Positions 1-9,701 of a stretch of DNA of 64,000 bases are shown one piece after another (the stretch's first letter is position 1; every line of letters starts with the position of its first letter). The stretch spans positions 6,196,362 through 6,260,361 of the forward strand of contig NC_004663.1 of NCBI RefSeq assembly GCF_000011065.1, given 5' to 3'. The notes below the pieces were generated by a model, which saw only the letters and a list, made by a program, of their open reading frames with translations, did not search any database and was not told where the DNA came from. A program made the translations under genes and the position numbers. This DNA is from Bacteroides thetaiotaomicron VPI-5482. GTDB taxonomy: Bacteria; Bacteroidota; Bacteroidia; Bacteroidales; Bacteroidaceae.

Positions 1-369
1 CTTTCTTCGGATGCAAAGTTTGCGGACAGCGACCAGAAGACCGAACAGAAACTGCATTATCTGGGTATCCCGTTAAAAGCGAACTGGAACTTCCTTGATA
101 AGAAACTGTTTACTCTTTATGTATCCGGTGGAGGTATGATTGAGAAATGTGTTTATGGTAAGCTGGGCACGGAAAAGGAAACTGTGAAACCTTTGCAATT
201 CTCCGTCTCCGGTGCAGTCGGCGCACAGTTTAATGCCACCAAACGGGTAGGTATATACGTAGAACCCGGTGTTGCTTATTTCTTTGATGATGGTTCTGAT
301 GTACAGACCATCCGTAAGGAGAATCCGTTCAACTTCAATATTCAGGCGGGTATCCGACTTACTTATTAG
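1..369 (+). CDS. Outer-membrane beta-barrel (porin-like) protein, C-terminal part
   Basis: The reading frame is open from base 1 and ends at TAA 367-369, so only the last 122 residues are present. It shows alternating hydrophobic/aromatic strands (LGIPLKANWNF, LYVSGGGM, VGIYVEPGVAYFF) and ends in GIRLTY, an aromatic C-terminal residue typical of barrels inserted by the BAM machinery. This fits the small outer-membrane beta-barrel proteins common in Bacteroides. The specific function cannot be told from this piece. A strong terminator follows, so it is not in the operon of the next gene. Confidence 0.7.
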   Translation, partial: LSSDAKFADSDQKTEQKLHYLGIPLKANWNFLDKKLFTLYVSGGGMIEKCVYGKLGTEKETVKPLQFSVSGAVGAQFNATKRVGIYVEPGVAYFFDDGSDVQTIRKENPFNFNIQAGIRLTY

Positions 370-391
370 TCAATATAGTTGAGCTATATAT

Positions 392-438
392 TTTAAAAGC
401 GATATTTTACCAATGACGGTTAAAATATCGCTTTTAAA
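392..438 (+). terminator. Intrinsic terminator after the barrel gene
   Basis: A nearly perfect inverted repeat (TTAAAAGCGATATTTTA and its complement) closes a short loop and lies 23 bases after the stop codon. T-rich sequence follows. Confidence 0.75.
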
Positions 439-524
439 GTTTTATGTGCAGAAACTCTGCTGAAAAATCGGAAATCTGAGAAAATATTAATATCATTGTC
501 ACCTGTTTCTGACCGATGGTAACA

Positions 525-532
525 TACCTTTG
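525..532 (+). promoter_or_regulatory. Bacteroides-type -7 promoter box of the sigma-factor gene
   Basis: TACCTTTG matches the TAnnTTTG consensus and lies 18 bases before the sigma-factor ATG. A TTTC-type -33 element is near 505. Confidence 0.55.
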
Positions 533-549
533 TTGCAAAATTCTAAGCT

Positions 550-1137
550 ATGGTGGATTCTATAAATGAAAAACGTTTATTAACCGAATTAAAGAACGGC
601 TCTTTTCAAGCATTTGAAAGATTATATAATATGTATAGCGGTAAGTTATACAACTTCATTATGCGAATTTCTTCCGGCAATCAATATATGGCTGAAGAAG
701 TAGTTCAGTCTGCCTTTATACGTGTTTGGGAAGTACGTGAGCGAGTAGAGCCGGAGTCTTCATTTATTTCTTTTCTTTGTACCATCGCCAAGAATTTATT
801 AATGAATATGTATCAGCGTCAGACTGTAGAGTATGTTTACAATGAATATTTGAAAAATACTGGAGTAGACCGTGACTCCCAGACAGAAGAAAGTATTGAC
901 TTGCGATTCTTGAATGAATATATCGATTCTTTGGCTGAAGAATTGCCGGCGCAACGGAAGAAAATCTTTATTCTGAGCAAAAGGCAAAATTATACAAATA
1001 AAGAAATAGCGGAGATGATGGGCATTTCCGAAAGTACAGTTGCCACGCAACTATCTTTGGCCGTGAAGTTTATGCGTGAGCAGTTAATGAAGCATTATGA
1101 TAAAATCGTTGCGCTTCTGTTTGCCTTTTTTTGTTAA
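550..1137 (+). CDS. ECF RNA polymerase sigma factor (FecI-like)
   Basis: A 195-residue sigma-70 family protein of the extracytoplasmic-function group. Region 2 covers about residues 18-90 (FERLYNMYSGKLYNFIMR, then AEEVVQSAFIRVWE). Region 4 covers about 135-180 (RKKIFILSKRQNYTNKEIAEMMGISESTVATQL), a helix-turn-helix for the -35 element. A FecR anti-sigma gene follows at once, and then a SusC with an N-terminal STN signalling domain. This is the usual trans-envelope circuit in which substrate binding at SusC relieves FecR and frees the sigma factor. By inference it activates the downstream uptake locus. A 73-bp gap separates it from fecR. Confidence 0.93.
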   Translation: MVDSINEKRLLTELKNGSFQAFERLYNMYSGKLYNFIMRISSGNQYMAEEVVQSAFIRVWEVRERVEPESSFISFLCTIAKNLLMNMYQRQTVEYVYNEYLKNTGVDRDSQTEESIDLRFLNEYIDSLAEELPAQRKKIFILSKRQNYTNKEIAEMMGISESTVATQLSLAVKFMREQLMKHYDKIVALLFAFFC

Positions 1138-1210
1138 TGAAATGTAATTGTAATCTTTGCTTTTGGATGGCAGATAGGATGAAAATGTATACCTGTAAAT
1201 AAGTAGGAAG

Positions 1211-2188
1211 ATGGATAAGATACATTATAAAGAGCTGATTGAAAAATATTTCGAAGGAAATATAGCGGACACTGAAATAAAGGAGTTGTCCGATTGGATA
1301 AAGAACGACCGTCAGTTGCAAAACTGGTGGGAACAGGAGTTTACCAAGTCGGATGCCGCTATTGATCCGATACTGCGTGATAAACTCTTTGCACGGATAA
1401 AAGAAGGAACACTGAAACATACGTCACCGAGAACGAAGGGCGTGAGAACTCTCCCTATGATTCCTTGGAGGTGGGTGGCTGCTATTTTGTTACCTGTCTG
1501 TATTGCTTTTTTCACTTATTATTTGATCGATTCGTCGCAAATGACCAGTGCGCCTTTTATTGTCAAAGCAGATAAAGGTGATAAAGCTACAGTTGAATTG
1601 CCGGATGGAACGAATGTAGTGCTTAACTCAGCTTCTCAATTGAGTTATCTGAATAATTTTGGAGAGAAAGTCCGCAGAGTGCAACTGAATGGTGAGGCCT
1701 ACTTTAAAGTCGCTCCTGATGAGAAACATGCGTTTATAGTGCAGGTAGGTGATTTGGAAGTAAAGGTATTGGGGACTTCCTTCAATGTATCTGCTTATGA
1801 AGATGCAAAAGACATTACGGTTGTTTTGTTGGAAGGGAAAGTAGGAATTTACACTCAGGAAACTTCGCGTATGATGAAGCCCGGTGATAAAATAGAATAC
1901 AATAAAACCACTCATCAACTTGTTGCTACCCAAGTGCATCCCAATGATTATATTGAATGGACGAAAGGAAATATCTATTTCGAGAAAGAATCGTTGGAAA
2001 ACATCATGAAAACTCTTTCACGGATTTATGATGTGGAGATACGTTTCGATTCGAATAAACTTCCTAAAGAATACTTTACGGGAACGATTCCTAGTGGCGG
2101 CATACAGAACGCCTTGAATATTCTCATGCTTACTTCGCCTTTTTATTATGAAATGGATGGCTCGGTCATTGTCTTGAAAGAGAAGTAG
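1211..2188 (+). CDS. FecR-family anti-sigma factor
   Basis: A 325-residue single-pass inner-membrane protein. The cytoplasmic part (1-86) should bind the sigma factor. One transmembrane helix lies at about 87-107 (WVAAILLPVCIAFFTYYLI). The periplasmic FecR domain spans about 115-215 (ADKGDKATVELPDGTNVVLN...GEAYFKVA). A C-terminal DUF4974-like region spans about 252-322 (GNIYFEKESLENIMKTLSRIYDVEI). It sits between the ECF sigma gene and the SusC gene, so it most likely relays the SusC STN signal to the sigma factor. Confidence 0.93.
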   Translation: MDKIHYKELIEKYFEGNIADTEIKELSDWIKNDRQLQNWWEQEFTKSDAAIDPILRDKLFARIKEGTLKHTSPRTKGVRTLPMIPWRWVAAILLPVCIAFFTYYLIDSSQMTSAPFIVKADKGDKATVELPDGTNVVLNSASQLSYLNNFGEKVRRVQLNGEAYFKVAPDEKHAFIVQVGDLEVKVLGTSFNVSAYEDAKDITVVLLEGKVGIYTQETSRMMKPGDKIEYNKTTHQLVATQVHPNDYIEWTKGNIYFEKESLENIMKTLSRIYDVEIRFDSNKLPKEYFTGTIPSGGIQNALNILMLTSPFYYEMDGSVIVLKEK

Positions 2189-2217
2189 ATAAGCATCTTT
2201 ATCATGAAATTAGATAT

Positions 2218-2253
2218 AGCCATTCCTGAGTTTTCCCCCGGAATGGCTTTTTA
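2218..2253 (+). terminator. Intrinsic terminator between fecR-like gene and susC-like gene
   Basis: AGCCATTCC pairs with GGAATGGCT, followed by a T-run, 30 bases after the fecR stop. The susC gene is therefore probably transcribed from its own promoter in the 105-bp gap after it. Confidence 0.7.
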
Positions 2254-2358
2254 ATTTATGAAGAACCGTTAGTTAACAAGAGTTAAAGATAGATAGCCGA
2301 TTGGACGAAAGGGGAGAGCAGTCGGTATACCTGTCAAACAACTTAAAAGTTTTGATAT

Positions 2359-5300
2359 ATGGAAAACAGAACACCCTTTGTGAAACTCCCTCAGTCTACA
2401 GCAGGGAGAAGTAAGAACTGGAGAACATTACGGGCCATTTGTCTGCTACTGTTCATGAGCATCTCTTTGACCGCTTATTCTCAAATAACGGTTGATTTGA
2501 AAGGCATCTCGTTAAGAGCCTCATTAAAAAAGATTGAGCAAGTTAGTAATTACAAGTTTTTCTACAGTGAGAGTCTGCCGGAATTGAGTTGGAAAGTTTC
2601 ATTGAACGTTCGGGATGTAACGATCGACCAGACCATGACACGTCTTTTGGAAGGAATGGAACTGACTTACAAAAAAGAACAGGAAAACGTCATTGTGTTG
2701 ATTCGTAAAACACAAAGTAAACAACTGACGAAAAAAGTAACCGGAACAGTTGTCGATGCCAACGGAGAACCCATTATCGGTGCAAGTATCGTGATTAAAG
2801 GTGAGTCTCACGGGACAATAACGGATTTTGATGGTAAGTTCGCATTGCCCGACGTACCGGAGAAAGCAGTCTTGACCATCTCTTATATCGGTTACAAGAC
2901 AGTCAATCTTGCTACTACCGATCAGACATTGGTAAAGGTAGTACTTGAGGAAGATAGTAAGATGATCGATGAAGTCGTAGTAGTAGGTTATGGAGTTCAG
3001 TCACAGAAGCTGGTCACTACCTCTATCAGTAAAGTGAAGATGGAGAATATAGATCAGGGAAATGATTACAATCCGATTAAGATGTTGCAAGGTCGTGTGG
3101 CAGGTGTGAATATATCTTCTGCCTCCGGAACACCGGGTGAAACTCCCAATATAACTGTTCGTGGTATCGGTTCCGTTAGCGGAGGAAGTTCACCGCTGTA
3201 TGTAGTGGATGGAATCCCCAGCGAAAAATATCCGAATTTGAATCCCAATGATATTGAGAGTATGGAAGTGTTGAAAGATGCGTCGGCAGCGGCAATCTAT
3301 GGTTCGCGTGCCAATGCCGGGGTGGTGCTGATCACTACCAAATCGGGGCAGCAGGGGAAAACAAAGATCGAAGTATCCGGCCGTTACGGCTTTGCCTCCC
3401 TTGCCAGTGATATAGAGATGGCTAATTCAACGGAATACATGAATACTATGCAGGCTGCTATTGATAACTACAATGTGCAGATGGGAACCAACCTGCAACT
3501 GTATATTCCTTCTCAGATTCAGGAAACCGACTGGGTGAAAGAGATTTCAAGAAAGAACTCAAAGACGGGTGCCGGTTCTATCAGCATTTCCGGCGGAAAT
3601 GAAAAGACTACTTTTTTTGCTTCCTTAGGAGCCAATACTCAGGAAGGCTATTTGAATAAGAGTAAGTATGACCAATACAATATGCGTGCTAAGTTCTCAC
3701 ATAAAATAAACAGCATCTTCAAACTAAATATGAATCTGGCAGGTTCGGCAAGTCGTTCGGACTTATTGGAAGAAACGAGTACCAGTTTGAAAGTATTGCG
3801 TACAGCCCGTGAGGAACAACCTTGGTATTCTCCTTACAAAGAAGACGGGACATCCTATAAAGTGAATGGAACGGATATTCTGCGCCATAATCCCCTCATG
3901 TTAATAAATGAAGAAGACTGGGTAGCAAAGAAATATCAGTTGTCGGGAGTATTCAGTATAGACGTCACCCCCTTCAAAGGTTTTAAATATACACCGACAG
4001 TGAGTGCGTACGGCATTTTGGATAATGTTTCAAAGAAGTTATCGGATAAGCACGATGCCCGTAAAAACAGTAGTGGTTGGGGAGCTTTGGCTCAACAGAA
4101 AGACCAGAGTTTCCGTTATGTGATTGATAATGTTTTCTCTTACAATAACGAATGGAATAAACTTATTTACTCAGTTATGTTAGGACACTCTTTCGAGAAA
4201 TACACTTACGAACAGTTTGGAGCAAAGAGTGATAATTACGCCAATGGTGCCTATCCTTCGTCCAGTTTCGATCTCATTAATGCCGGACCGAACATCTATG
4301 CCGGAGATATCAGTTATACTTCCTACGCTTTGGAGTCTTACTTTGGTCGAATCGCCCTGAACTGGGATAATAAATATATCCTGAATGCCTCGTTACGCAG
4401 CGATGGTTCTTCCCGCTTTGCGAAGAATAAGAGGTATGGTTACTTTCCCTCGGCTTCTTTTGCATGGAGAGCTTCCAATGAAGGCTTCTTTCCCAAAAAC
4501 AAATATGTCAATGATGCCAAACTGAGATTAAGCTGGGGTATGACAGGCAGCATGGCAGGTGTCAGCAATTATGCTCCGTTGTCGCTCATTAGTGCGGGAG
4601 GCGCATCCTACAATGGCTCTGCCGGATTCCAGATTTCACAGGACGCACGTGCGCTGACTTGGGAGAAAGCAAGTCAGTTCAATATAGGTTTTGATATCGA
4701 AATGTTTCAGTCTCGTTTAACCTTGAACGTTGATATGTTCTATCAGAAAACGACCGATCTGCTGTTTAAGAAACCTGTAAATGCAAGTACCGGATATACC
4801 ACTCTACAGTCTAACATCGGTTCGTTGGAGAATAAAGGACTTGAATTGGCATTAAACGGCAAAATTCTCACCGGAAAATTCAAATGGGACTTGGGAGGTA
4901 ATATTTCTTTCGTAAAGAACAAACTGCTCTCTTTAATTGAAGGAAGTGAAATGTACGTTGTACCCAGTAGCGGGAGTAACCTTTTGGGTGGTTCCATGCA
5001 TGCTTTGATCAACGGAGAACCCATCAGTACATTTTATATGTTGAAGATGGAAGGCATTTATCAGCGTGACGATGAAGTTCCCGCCAAACTTTATGCCAAG
5101 GGAGTGCGTGCCGGTGATGTGCGATATTTTGATTACAATGAAGATGGCGACATCACCGACGCTGACCGTGTGAATGTAGGAAAAGCTATTCCCGACTTTT
5201 ACGGTGGTATTACTTCGAATTTCTCATACAAAGGTTTTGATCTGTCATTATTTGGGCAATTTTCCGTAGGTGGAAAAGTGATGGCGGCATGGCGGGGTGT

Positions 5301-5778
5301 CAATGGTTCCGAAGGTACCGACCATTTAGGTCTGGCACTGTCTAATGTAAAAGTGGGCGACCGTGGAGAATCCGTAGAACAGTTCTTTAATATCAGTAAG
5401 GAGGTAGCCAATGGATACTGGCGCGGTGAAGGCACCAGCAACTCGATTCCCCGTCCTGTAAGGATCGGTGTGCATACCGGATATGATTATGACTACAATG
5501 TTCAGACATCCACCCGCTATCTGGAAGATGCTTCCTACTTCAAACTGAAAACAGTCACATTAGGATATACCTTGCCGGAATCCATCACGAAGAAAATTCA
5601 TGTGAACTCTCTGAGATTTTACGTTTCGGCAGACAACTTGCTGGCTTTTACAAAATATTCGGGTTACGATCCTGAAACTTCTTTCTCGGGCAGTCCCGGA
5701 GACTCCAATTACGGAGTTGATTTCGGCCTGCAACCAGTGTTGAGAACATTTATCTTTGGTTTGAATCTAAACTTTTAA
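2359..5778 (+). CDS. SusC/RagA-family TonB-dependent outer-membrane receptor with STN domain
   Basis: An 1139-residue receptor for TonB-driven import. An extended N-terminus precedes a signal sequence at about 24-42 (RAICLLLFMSISLTAYSQ). A secretin/TonB short N-terminal (STN) domain follows at about 45-115, then a carboxypeptidase-like regulatory domain at about 127-197 (VTGTVVDANGEPIIGASIVI). The TonB-box-like segment IDEVVVVGYG lies near 203. A plug domain (MLQGRVAGVNI, VRGIGS, SPLYVVDGIP, ASAAAIYGSRA) and a 22-strand-type barrel ending in FGLNLNF complete it. The STN domain agrees with the upstream sigma/anti-sigma pair. It pairs with the SusD 12 bp downstream. The substrate is inferred from the GDPD and MFS genes to be a glycerophosphodiester or a related lipid head group. 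Confidence 0.96.
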   Translation: MENRTPFVKLPQSTAGRSKNWRTLRAICLLLFMSISLTAYSQITVDLKGISLRASLKKIEQVSNYKFFYSESLPELSWKVSLNVRDVTIDQTMTRLLEGMELTYKKEQENVIVLIRKTQSKQLTKKVTGTVVDANGEPIIGASIVIKGESHGTITDFDGKFALPDVPEKAVLTISYIGYKTVNLATTDQTLVKVVLEEDSKMIDEVVVVGYGVQSQKLVTTSISKVKMENIDQGNDYNPIKMLQGRVAGVNISSASGTPGETPNITVRGIGSVSGGSSPLYVVDGIPSEKYPNLNPNDIESMEVLKDASAAAIYGSRANAGVVLITTKSGQQGKTKIEVSGRYGFASLASDIEMANSTEYMNTMQAAIDNYNVQMGTNLQLYIPSQIQETDWVKEISRKNSKTGAGSISISGGNEKTTFFASLGANTQEGYLNKSKYDQYNMRAKFSHKINSIFKLNMNLAGSASRSDLLEETSTSLKVLRTAREEQPWYSPYKEDGTSYKVNGTDILRHNPLMLINEEDWVAKKYQLSGVFSIDVTPFKGFKYTPTVSAYGILDNVSKKLSDKHDARKNSSGWGALAQQKDQSFRYVIDNVFSYNNEWNKLIYSVMLGHSFEKYTYEQFGAKSDNYANGAYPSSSFDLINAGPNIYAGDISYTSYALESYFGRIALNWDNKYILNASLRSDGSSRFAKNKRYGYFPSASFAWRASNEGFFPKNKYVNDAKLRLSWGMTGSMAGVSNYAPLSLISAGGASYNGSAGFQISQDARALTWEKASQFNIGFDIEMFQSRLTLNVDMFYQKTTDLLFKKPVNASTGYTTLQSNIGSLENKGLELALNGKILTGKFKWDLGGNISFVKNKLLSLIEGSEMYVVPSSGSNLLGGSMHALINGEPISTFYMLKMEGIYQRDDEVPAKLYAKGVRAGDVRYFDYNEDGDITDADRVNVGKAIPDFYGGITSNFSYKGFDLSLFGQFSVGGKVMAAWRGVNGSEGTDHLGLALSNVKVGDRGESVEQFFNISKEVANGYWRGEGTSNSIPRPVRIGVHTGYDYDYNVQTSTRYLEDASYFKLKTVTLGYTLPESITKKIHVNSLRFYVSADNLLAFTKYSGYDPETSFSGSPGDSNYGVDFGLQPVLRTFIFGLNLNF

Positions 5779-5790
5779 AAACAGACGAGT

Positions 5791-7134
5791 ATGAAACGAT
5801 TTTATATGATCAACTATTTACTATGCGGCATTTGTCTTTTATGGATGACAGGATGCTCAAATATGCTGGATGAAATGCGACCGAAGGACAAGATACCTCA
5901 AGACGCATTGAGCGAGTCCGACTTGACAAAGTTGCTTAACGGGGTATATGCTGAAATGGAAGAACTGGTTTTCAAGTTCTATATGGACGGTGATGTGAAA
6001 GGAGAGAATTTCAAGGCGGGCCCGGGATTTTCCATGAATGATCCGATGTCGATGGCTCCGAGCTCCAAAGATGTATTGGGGCAGTGGCAGAAATGTTTCA
6101 CAGCCTTAAAGCAAGTCAATTTCTTGGTGGAGACCTACGAAGCATCCTCCAATAAAGACAGTCAGGTGGTGAAACAGACCGGAGGAACCGGCTATTATTT
6201 CCGGGCATTGATTTATTATCATTTAGTCACCCGTTGGGGAGGAGCGCCTATTTTACGTAAGCGTACTTACGACGTAGTGCCTATCTCACCCGAAGCCGAT
6301 GTGTGGAATTTTATTAAAGAAGATTTGGGCAAGGCAGAGAGCTTACTTCCGGAATTTACCGATCGCTTTTACGTATCTTTAAGTGTATGTGATGCATTGA
6401 ATGCAAAAGTTTGTCTGGCCTTGAAAGATTATACGAATGCGGCTATTTATGCAGACAGAGTGATTACTAAGTCCAATTTCGCATTGAGTACCACATCAGC
6501 TGAATATGCTAATGCTTTCATCTCCAATAGTAATAGCAAAGAACTGATTTTTGCTCTGGCCAATAAACGCAGCACGGGATTGTTACTTTTCTATCAGTCT
6601 GTTAATGATATTGACCCGACATGGGATTATTCTCCCTCTGCCGATTGCTATAGTCATCTTTATGCCGATACTTCAGTCAAAAAGCAGGATATTCGTGCCA
6701 AAGCAGTCTTTGGGGCAGACAATAGCCGGATCATCAAATTTCCGAATGGAAGCACCGGGCAGTTTGTGACCAACGAACAACCTTCTCAAACTCCTATAGT
6801 AGTGGCTCGTGTAGCCGAAATGTATCTGATTAAAGCGGAAGCACTGGGAGCAACGAACGGCCTGTCGACCTTGAAAGAGTTTATGAATAAGCGTTATGCT
6901 ACAGTCTCATTACCTTCAAGCATGAGCGACACCGAGTTTCAGAATCAGATACTGGACGAACGCCATCGTGAACTGTATGCAGAAGGACAGCGCTGGTACG
7001 ACTTGAAGAGGACCAATCGGTTGGATTTATTTACTTCGCTGAACGGAAGAAACTATTTAATGTACTATCCGGTTCCCCAGTCGGAACGCGATTTGGCAGG
7101 AGCCGAAAATTATCCTCAAAACGATGGTTATTAA
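5791..7134 (+). CDS. SusD/RagB-family outer-membrane lipoprotein
   Basis: A 447-residue surface lipoprotein that caps the SusC barrel and captures ligand. A lipobox ends at Cys22 (LLWMTGC). SusD hallmarks are an N-terminal SusD-like segment (DALSESDLTKLLNGVYAEM), a TPR-like helical core (GGTGYYFRALIYYHLVTRWGG, VAEMYLIKAEA) and the C-terminal ILDERHRELYAEGQRWYDLKR motif. It lies directly after susC and before the PKD/GDPD gene, with spacings of 12 and 21 bp, indicating one transcript. Confidence 0.95.
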   Translation: MKRFYMINYLLCGICLLWMTGCSNMLDEMRPKDKIPQDALSESDLTKLLNGVYAEMEELVFKFYMDGDVKGENFKAGPGFSMNDPMSMAPSSKDVLGQWQKCFTALKQVNFLVETYEASSNKDSQVVKQTGGTGYYFRALIYYHLVTRWGGAPILRKRTYDVVPISPEADVWNFIKEDLGKAESLLPEFTDRFYVSLSVCDALNAKVCLALKDYTNAAIYADRVITKSNFALSTTSAEYANAFISNSNSKELIFALANKRSTGLLLFYQSVNDIDPTWDYSPSADCYSHLYADTSVKKQDIRAKAVFGADNSRIIKFPNGSTGQFVTNEQPSQTPIVVARVAEMYLIKAEALGATNGLSTLKEFMNKRYATVSLPSSMSDTEFQNQILDERHRELYAEGQRWYDLKRTNRLDLFTSLNGRNYLMYYPVPQSERDLAGAENYPQNDGY

Positions 7135-7155
7135 TAAATTAAGAAAGAACAGATT

Positions 7156-9687
7156 ATGAAGAATATAAAAATATTTGCAACGTTTTGCATCTGCTTGCTG
7201 CTGTTTTCAGCCTGTTCGGATGACTGGAAAGAAAATGCGTTAACAGCCAAATTCTCTTTTGACAAGTCGCTGTATTATGTCGGAGATGAAGTTCGCATTA
7301 CTAATGAAACCGTAGGCGGAGAAGGAAACTACACTTATGAGTGGGATTTGGGAGACGGAAAGACTTCAACGGACCCCAATCCCGTAGTCACCTATCAAAC
7401 GAACGGTGCCTATACGGTGACTCTTCATGTGAAGGATGCAAAAGGCACTTATGCGATGGCTCACAAATTGTTGACCATTGATTCGGAGCCTTTGCCTGAA
7501 GTAGGAAATGTAAAACTGAAATGGGTAGGCGGTCATGTGTTAGGAGAAGTACGTTCTACAGCTCCGGCTGTCAGTGATGATAATGGGGTGTATATGACTT
7601 CCAATGATCATTATTTACGTAAATTTTCGGCAGCGACAGGAGACCAGCTTTGGGAATTTGACCTTTGGACATCTGCTGACGGCGATGCACCATCCGGAAA
7701 TACGCATACTACTCCAAGCATTGATATAGACGGAACAATCTACGTAGGAACAGGAGACACCAGTGGCAAAGTAGGACGTGTGTATGCAATAAATCCGGAC
7801 GGGAGTAAGAAATGGCTGGTGGCAGGTGACGCTGAAAAGGGCTTCTGGAATAAAGGAAACGCTTCCACACCCCGTATCAATTACCTGACCTGTGCCATTG
7901 GTGAGAATCATGTATATATGGGTAATGGCGGTTCTACAGGATCAGTGCTTGCAGTAGATAAGGTGACCGGCTATCGGGTAGGATACGTAGCGAATGCGGA
8001 TAATTCCGGAGGTCCTTCCGGAGGAGTATCTGCCGGAATAGTATTGGCAAACAACACTTTAGTTTGGGGTGGCGGAAAGAATGGATTGTTCGGGGCTTCT
8101 GCTTCTGCGTTGAATGCCGGTGGAAATGTAATGTGGGCTTGGCAGGTATTTAGCTCCGGCGATGATAAGCCGTCAGAAAATATGAACGGTTCTCCGGCAG
8201 TAGATGAGGCTGGTACTATTTACGGAACAGCTACGTTTGCAGGAATGGGAAGTAGCGCATTTGCTATGGGAAGTGATGGAGTGGAGAAGTGGCGTACTCC
8301 TTTGGGCAATGTCGGCACGCTGGATCAAGGCGGTGTTGTGATAGGACTCGACGGAAGCATTATCGTTACAGTGAAACGTGCTCCGGGGGAAGCAACCGGA
8401 GGAATCATCTCTTTGTCTCCGGGAGGAGCTATCCAATGGCATTACGGCATTGCGGAAGATGTAAGCGGTTGTGCGGCAATTGATCAAGCAGGAAACATAC
8501 ATTTCGGCACCCAGTCCGGCAATTATTATATCATTAAACCGGAAGAATCGGATGAACAATTGATTCTGAAAAAAGACCTTGCTGCGTTGATTAGTGAAAG
8601 TGACTCTCCTTTAAAAGGAGATTGGGAAGCGGGAATCGGTAAAATCTGGAGTTCGCCTACCATCGGACCGGATGGAGCGATTTATATCGGAGTCACCAAT
8701 ACGGTGGACCCTACAAAGAGCGTGTTAGTAGCTTTGGAAGATGAGGGAATTACCGGGGCCGCAACCTCTGCCTGGCCGATGAAAGGGAAGGACAGACGTC
8801 ACTCCGGAGCCCAATCGGGAGGGAATGGAGAGAATCCCGGTGGAGAAGAAGGAGGACAGTTGCCTATGACGGGGAATTTGAAAGCAGATTTAAAGAGTCT
8901 GTTTGAAAGCACCTCTTATAAAGTGTGGCTCTGCGCGCATCGTGGAAATACCCAAAAAGGGATGAAAGAGGGGATTCCCGAAAACTCGTTACCTGCGATA
9001 GAACACTCGGTCAAAGCAGGAGTTGAGATGATCGAACTGGATGCACGGCCGACCTCTGACGGTGTGTTGGTATTGATGCACGACAACACCATCGACCGGA
9101 CAACAAACGGTAGCGGTGCGGTGGGAGACTTTACTTATCAGCAATTACAACAATTTTATCTGAAAGATGCATCCGGCAATATAACTGGCGAACGAATCCC
9201 GACTTTGGAGGAAGCGATGAAGAAGGGAAAAGGAAAAGTTTATTATAATCTGGATATTGTCAACAAGAATGTTGCGGTAAATACGATCGTCGCATTGCTT
9301 AAAAAATTGGATATGGAAGGTTCCACTTTGCTGTATGTATCCAACAATCGCAATTATGCATTTGATTTGAAGACAGCCAACAGTAGTTTGCTGTTGCACC
9401 CGATGGCAAAAGCCGCCGATGATATCACATACTTCTCCTCATCCTACACTGATAATGTACAAATGATGCAGCTGTCTACGTCAGACGCTATGGGTGGAAC
9501 GATGGTTAATGAGATTAAAGATCAAGGCTGGCTTCTTTTCTCCAACATTGTCGGAGCGAATGATACCAATATGTTGTCGGAAAACTACTCCGGTTTGGTG
9601 GGAATGATTAACAAACGCATCAACATTGTGCAAACAGACTATGCTGAAGTAGCTGCCAAATATTTAAAGTCTAAAGGATACAGATAA
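7156..9687 (+). CDS. Surface lipoprotein: PKD + PQQ-like beta-propeller + glycerophosphodiester phosphodiesterase
   Basis: An 843-residue multidomain lipoprotein; the lipobox ends at Cys20 (LLLFSAC). A PKD domain lies at about 30-113 (GGEGNYTYEWDLGDGKTSTDPNPVVTY). Repeated PQQ-type blades follow at about 120-555 (DDNGVYMTSNDHYLRKFSAATGDQLWEF and similar). After a Gly/Glu-rich linker near 560-575 comes a GDPD domain at about 590-843 (CAHRGN, ENSLPAIEHSVKAGVEMIELDARPTSDG, LMHDNTIDRTTNGSG), which supplies the catalytic His pair and metal ligands. GDPD enzymes hydrolyse glycerophosphodiesters to an alcohol and glycerol 3-phosphate. The propeller may bind substrate or another surface protein; that is inference. 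Coordinates and co-direction place it in the SusCD operon. Confidence 0.88.
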   Translation: MKNIKIFATFCICLLLFSACSDDWKENALTAKFSFDKSLYYVGDEVRITNETVGGEGNYTYEWDLGDGKTSTDPNPVVTYQTNGAYTVTLHVKDAKGTYAMAHKLLTIDSEPLPEVGNVKLKWVGGHVLGEVRSTAPAVSDDNGVYMTSNDHYLRKFSAATGDQLWEFDLWTSADGDAPSGNTHTTPSIDIDGTIYVGTGDTSGKVGRVYAINPDGSKKWLVAGDAEKGFWNKGNASTPRINYLTCAIGENHVYMGNGGSTGSVLAVDKVTGYRVGYVANADNSGGPSGGVSAGIVLANNTLVWGGGKNGLFGASASALNAGGNVMWAWQVFSSGDDKPSENMNGSPAVDEAGTIYGTATFAGMGSSAFAMGSDGVEKWRTPLGNVGTLDQGGVVIGLDGSIIVTVKRAPGEATGGIISLSPGGAIQWHYGIAEDVSGCAAIDQAGNIHFGTQSGNYYIIKPEESDEQLILKKDLAALISESDSPLKGDWEAGIGKIWSSPTIGPDGAIYIGVTNTVDPTKSVLVALEDEGITGAATSAWPMKGKDRRHSGAQSGGNGENPGGEEGGQLPMTGNLKADLKSLFESTSYKVWLCAHRGNTQKGMKEGIPENSLPAIEHSVKAGVEMIELDARPTSDGVLVLMHDNTIDRTTNGSGAVGDFTYQQLQQFYLKDASGNITGERIPTLEEAMKKGKGKVYYNLDIVNKNVAVNTIVALLKKLDMEGSTLLYVSNNRNYAFDLKTANSSLLLHPMAKAADDITYFSSSYTDNVQMMQLSTSDAMGGTMVNEIKDQGWLLFSNIVGANDTNMLSENYSGLVGMINKRINIVQTDYAEVAAKYLKSKGYR

Positions 9688-9701
9688 TAGTACATATAGA
9701 T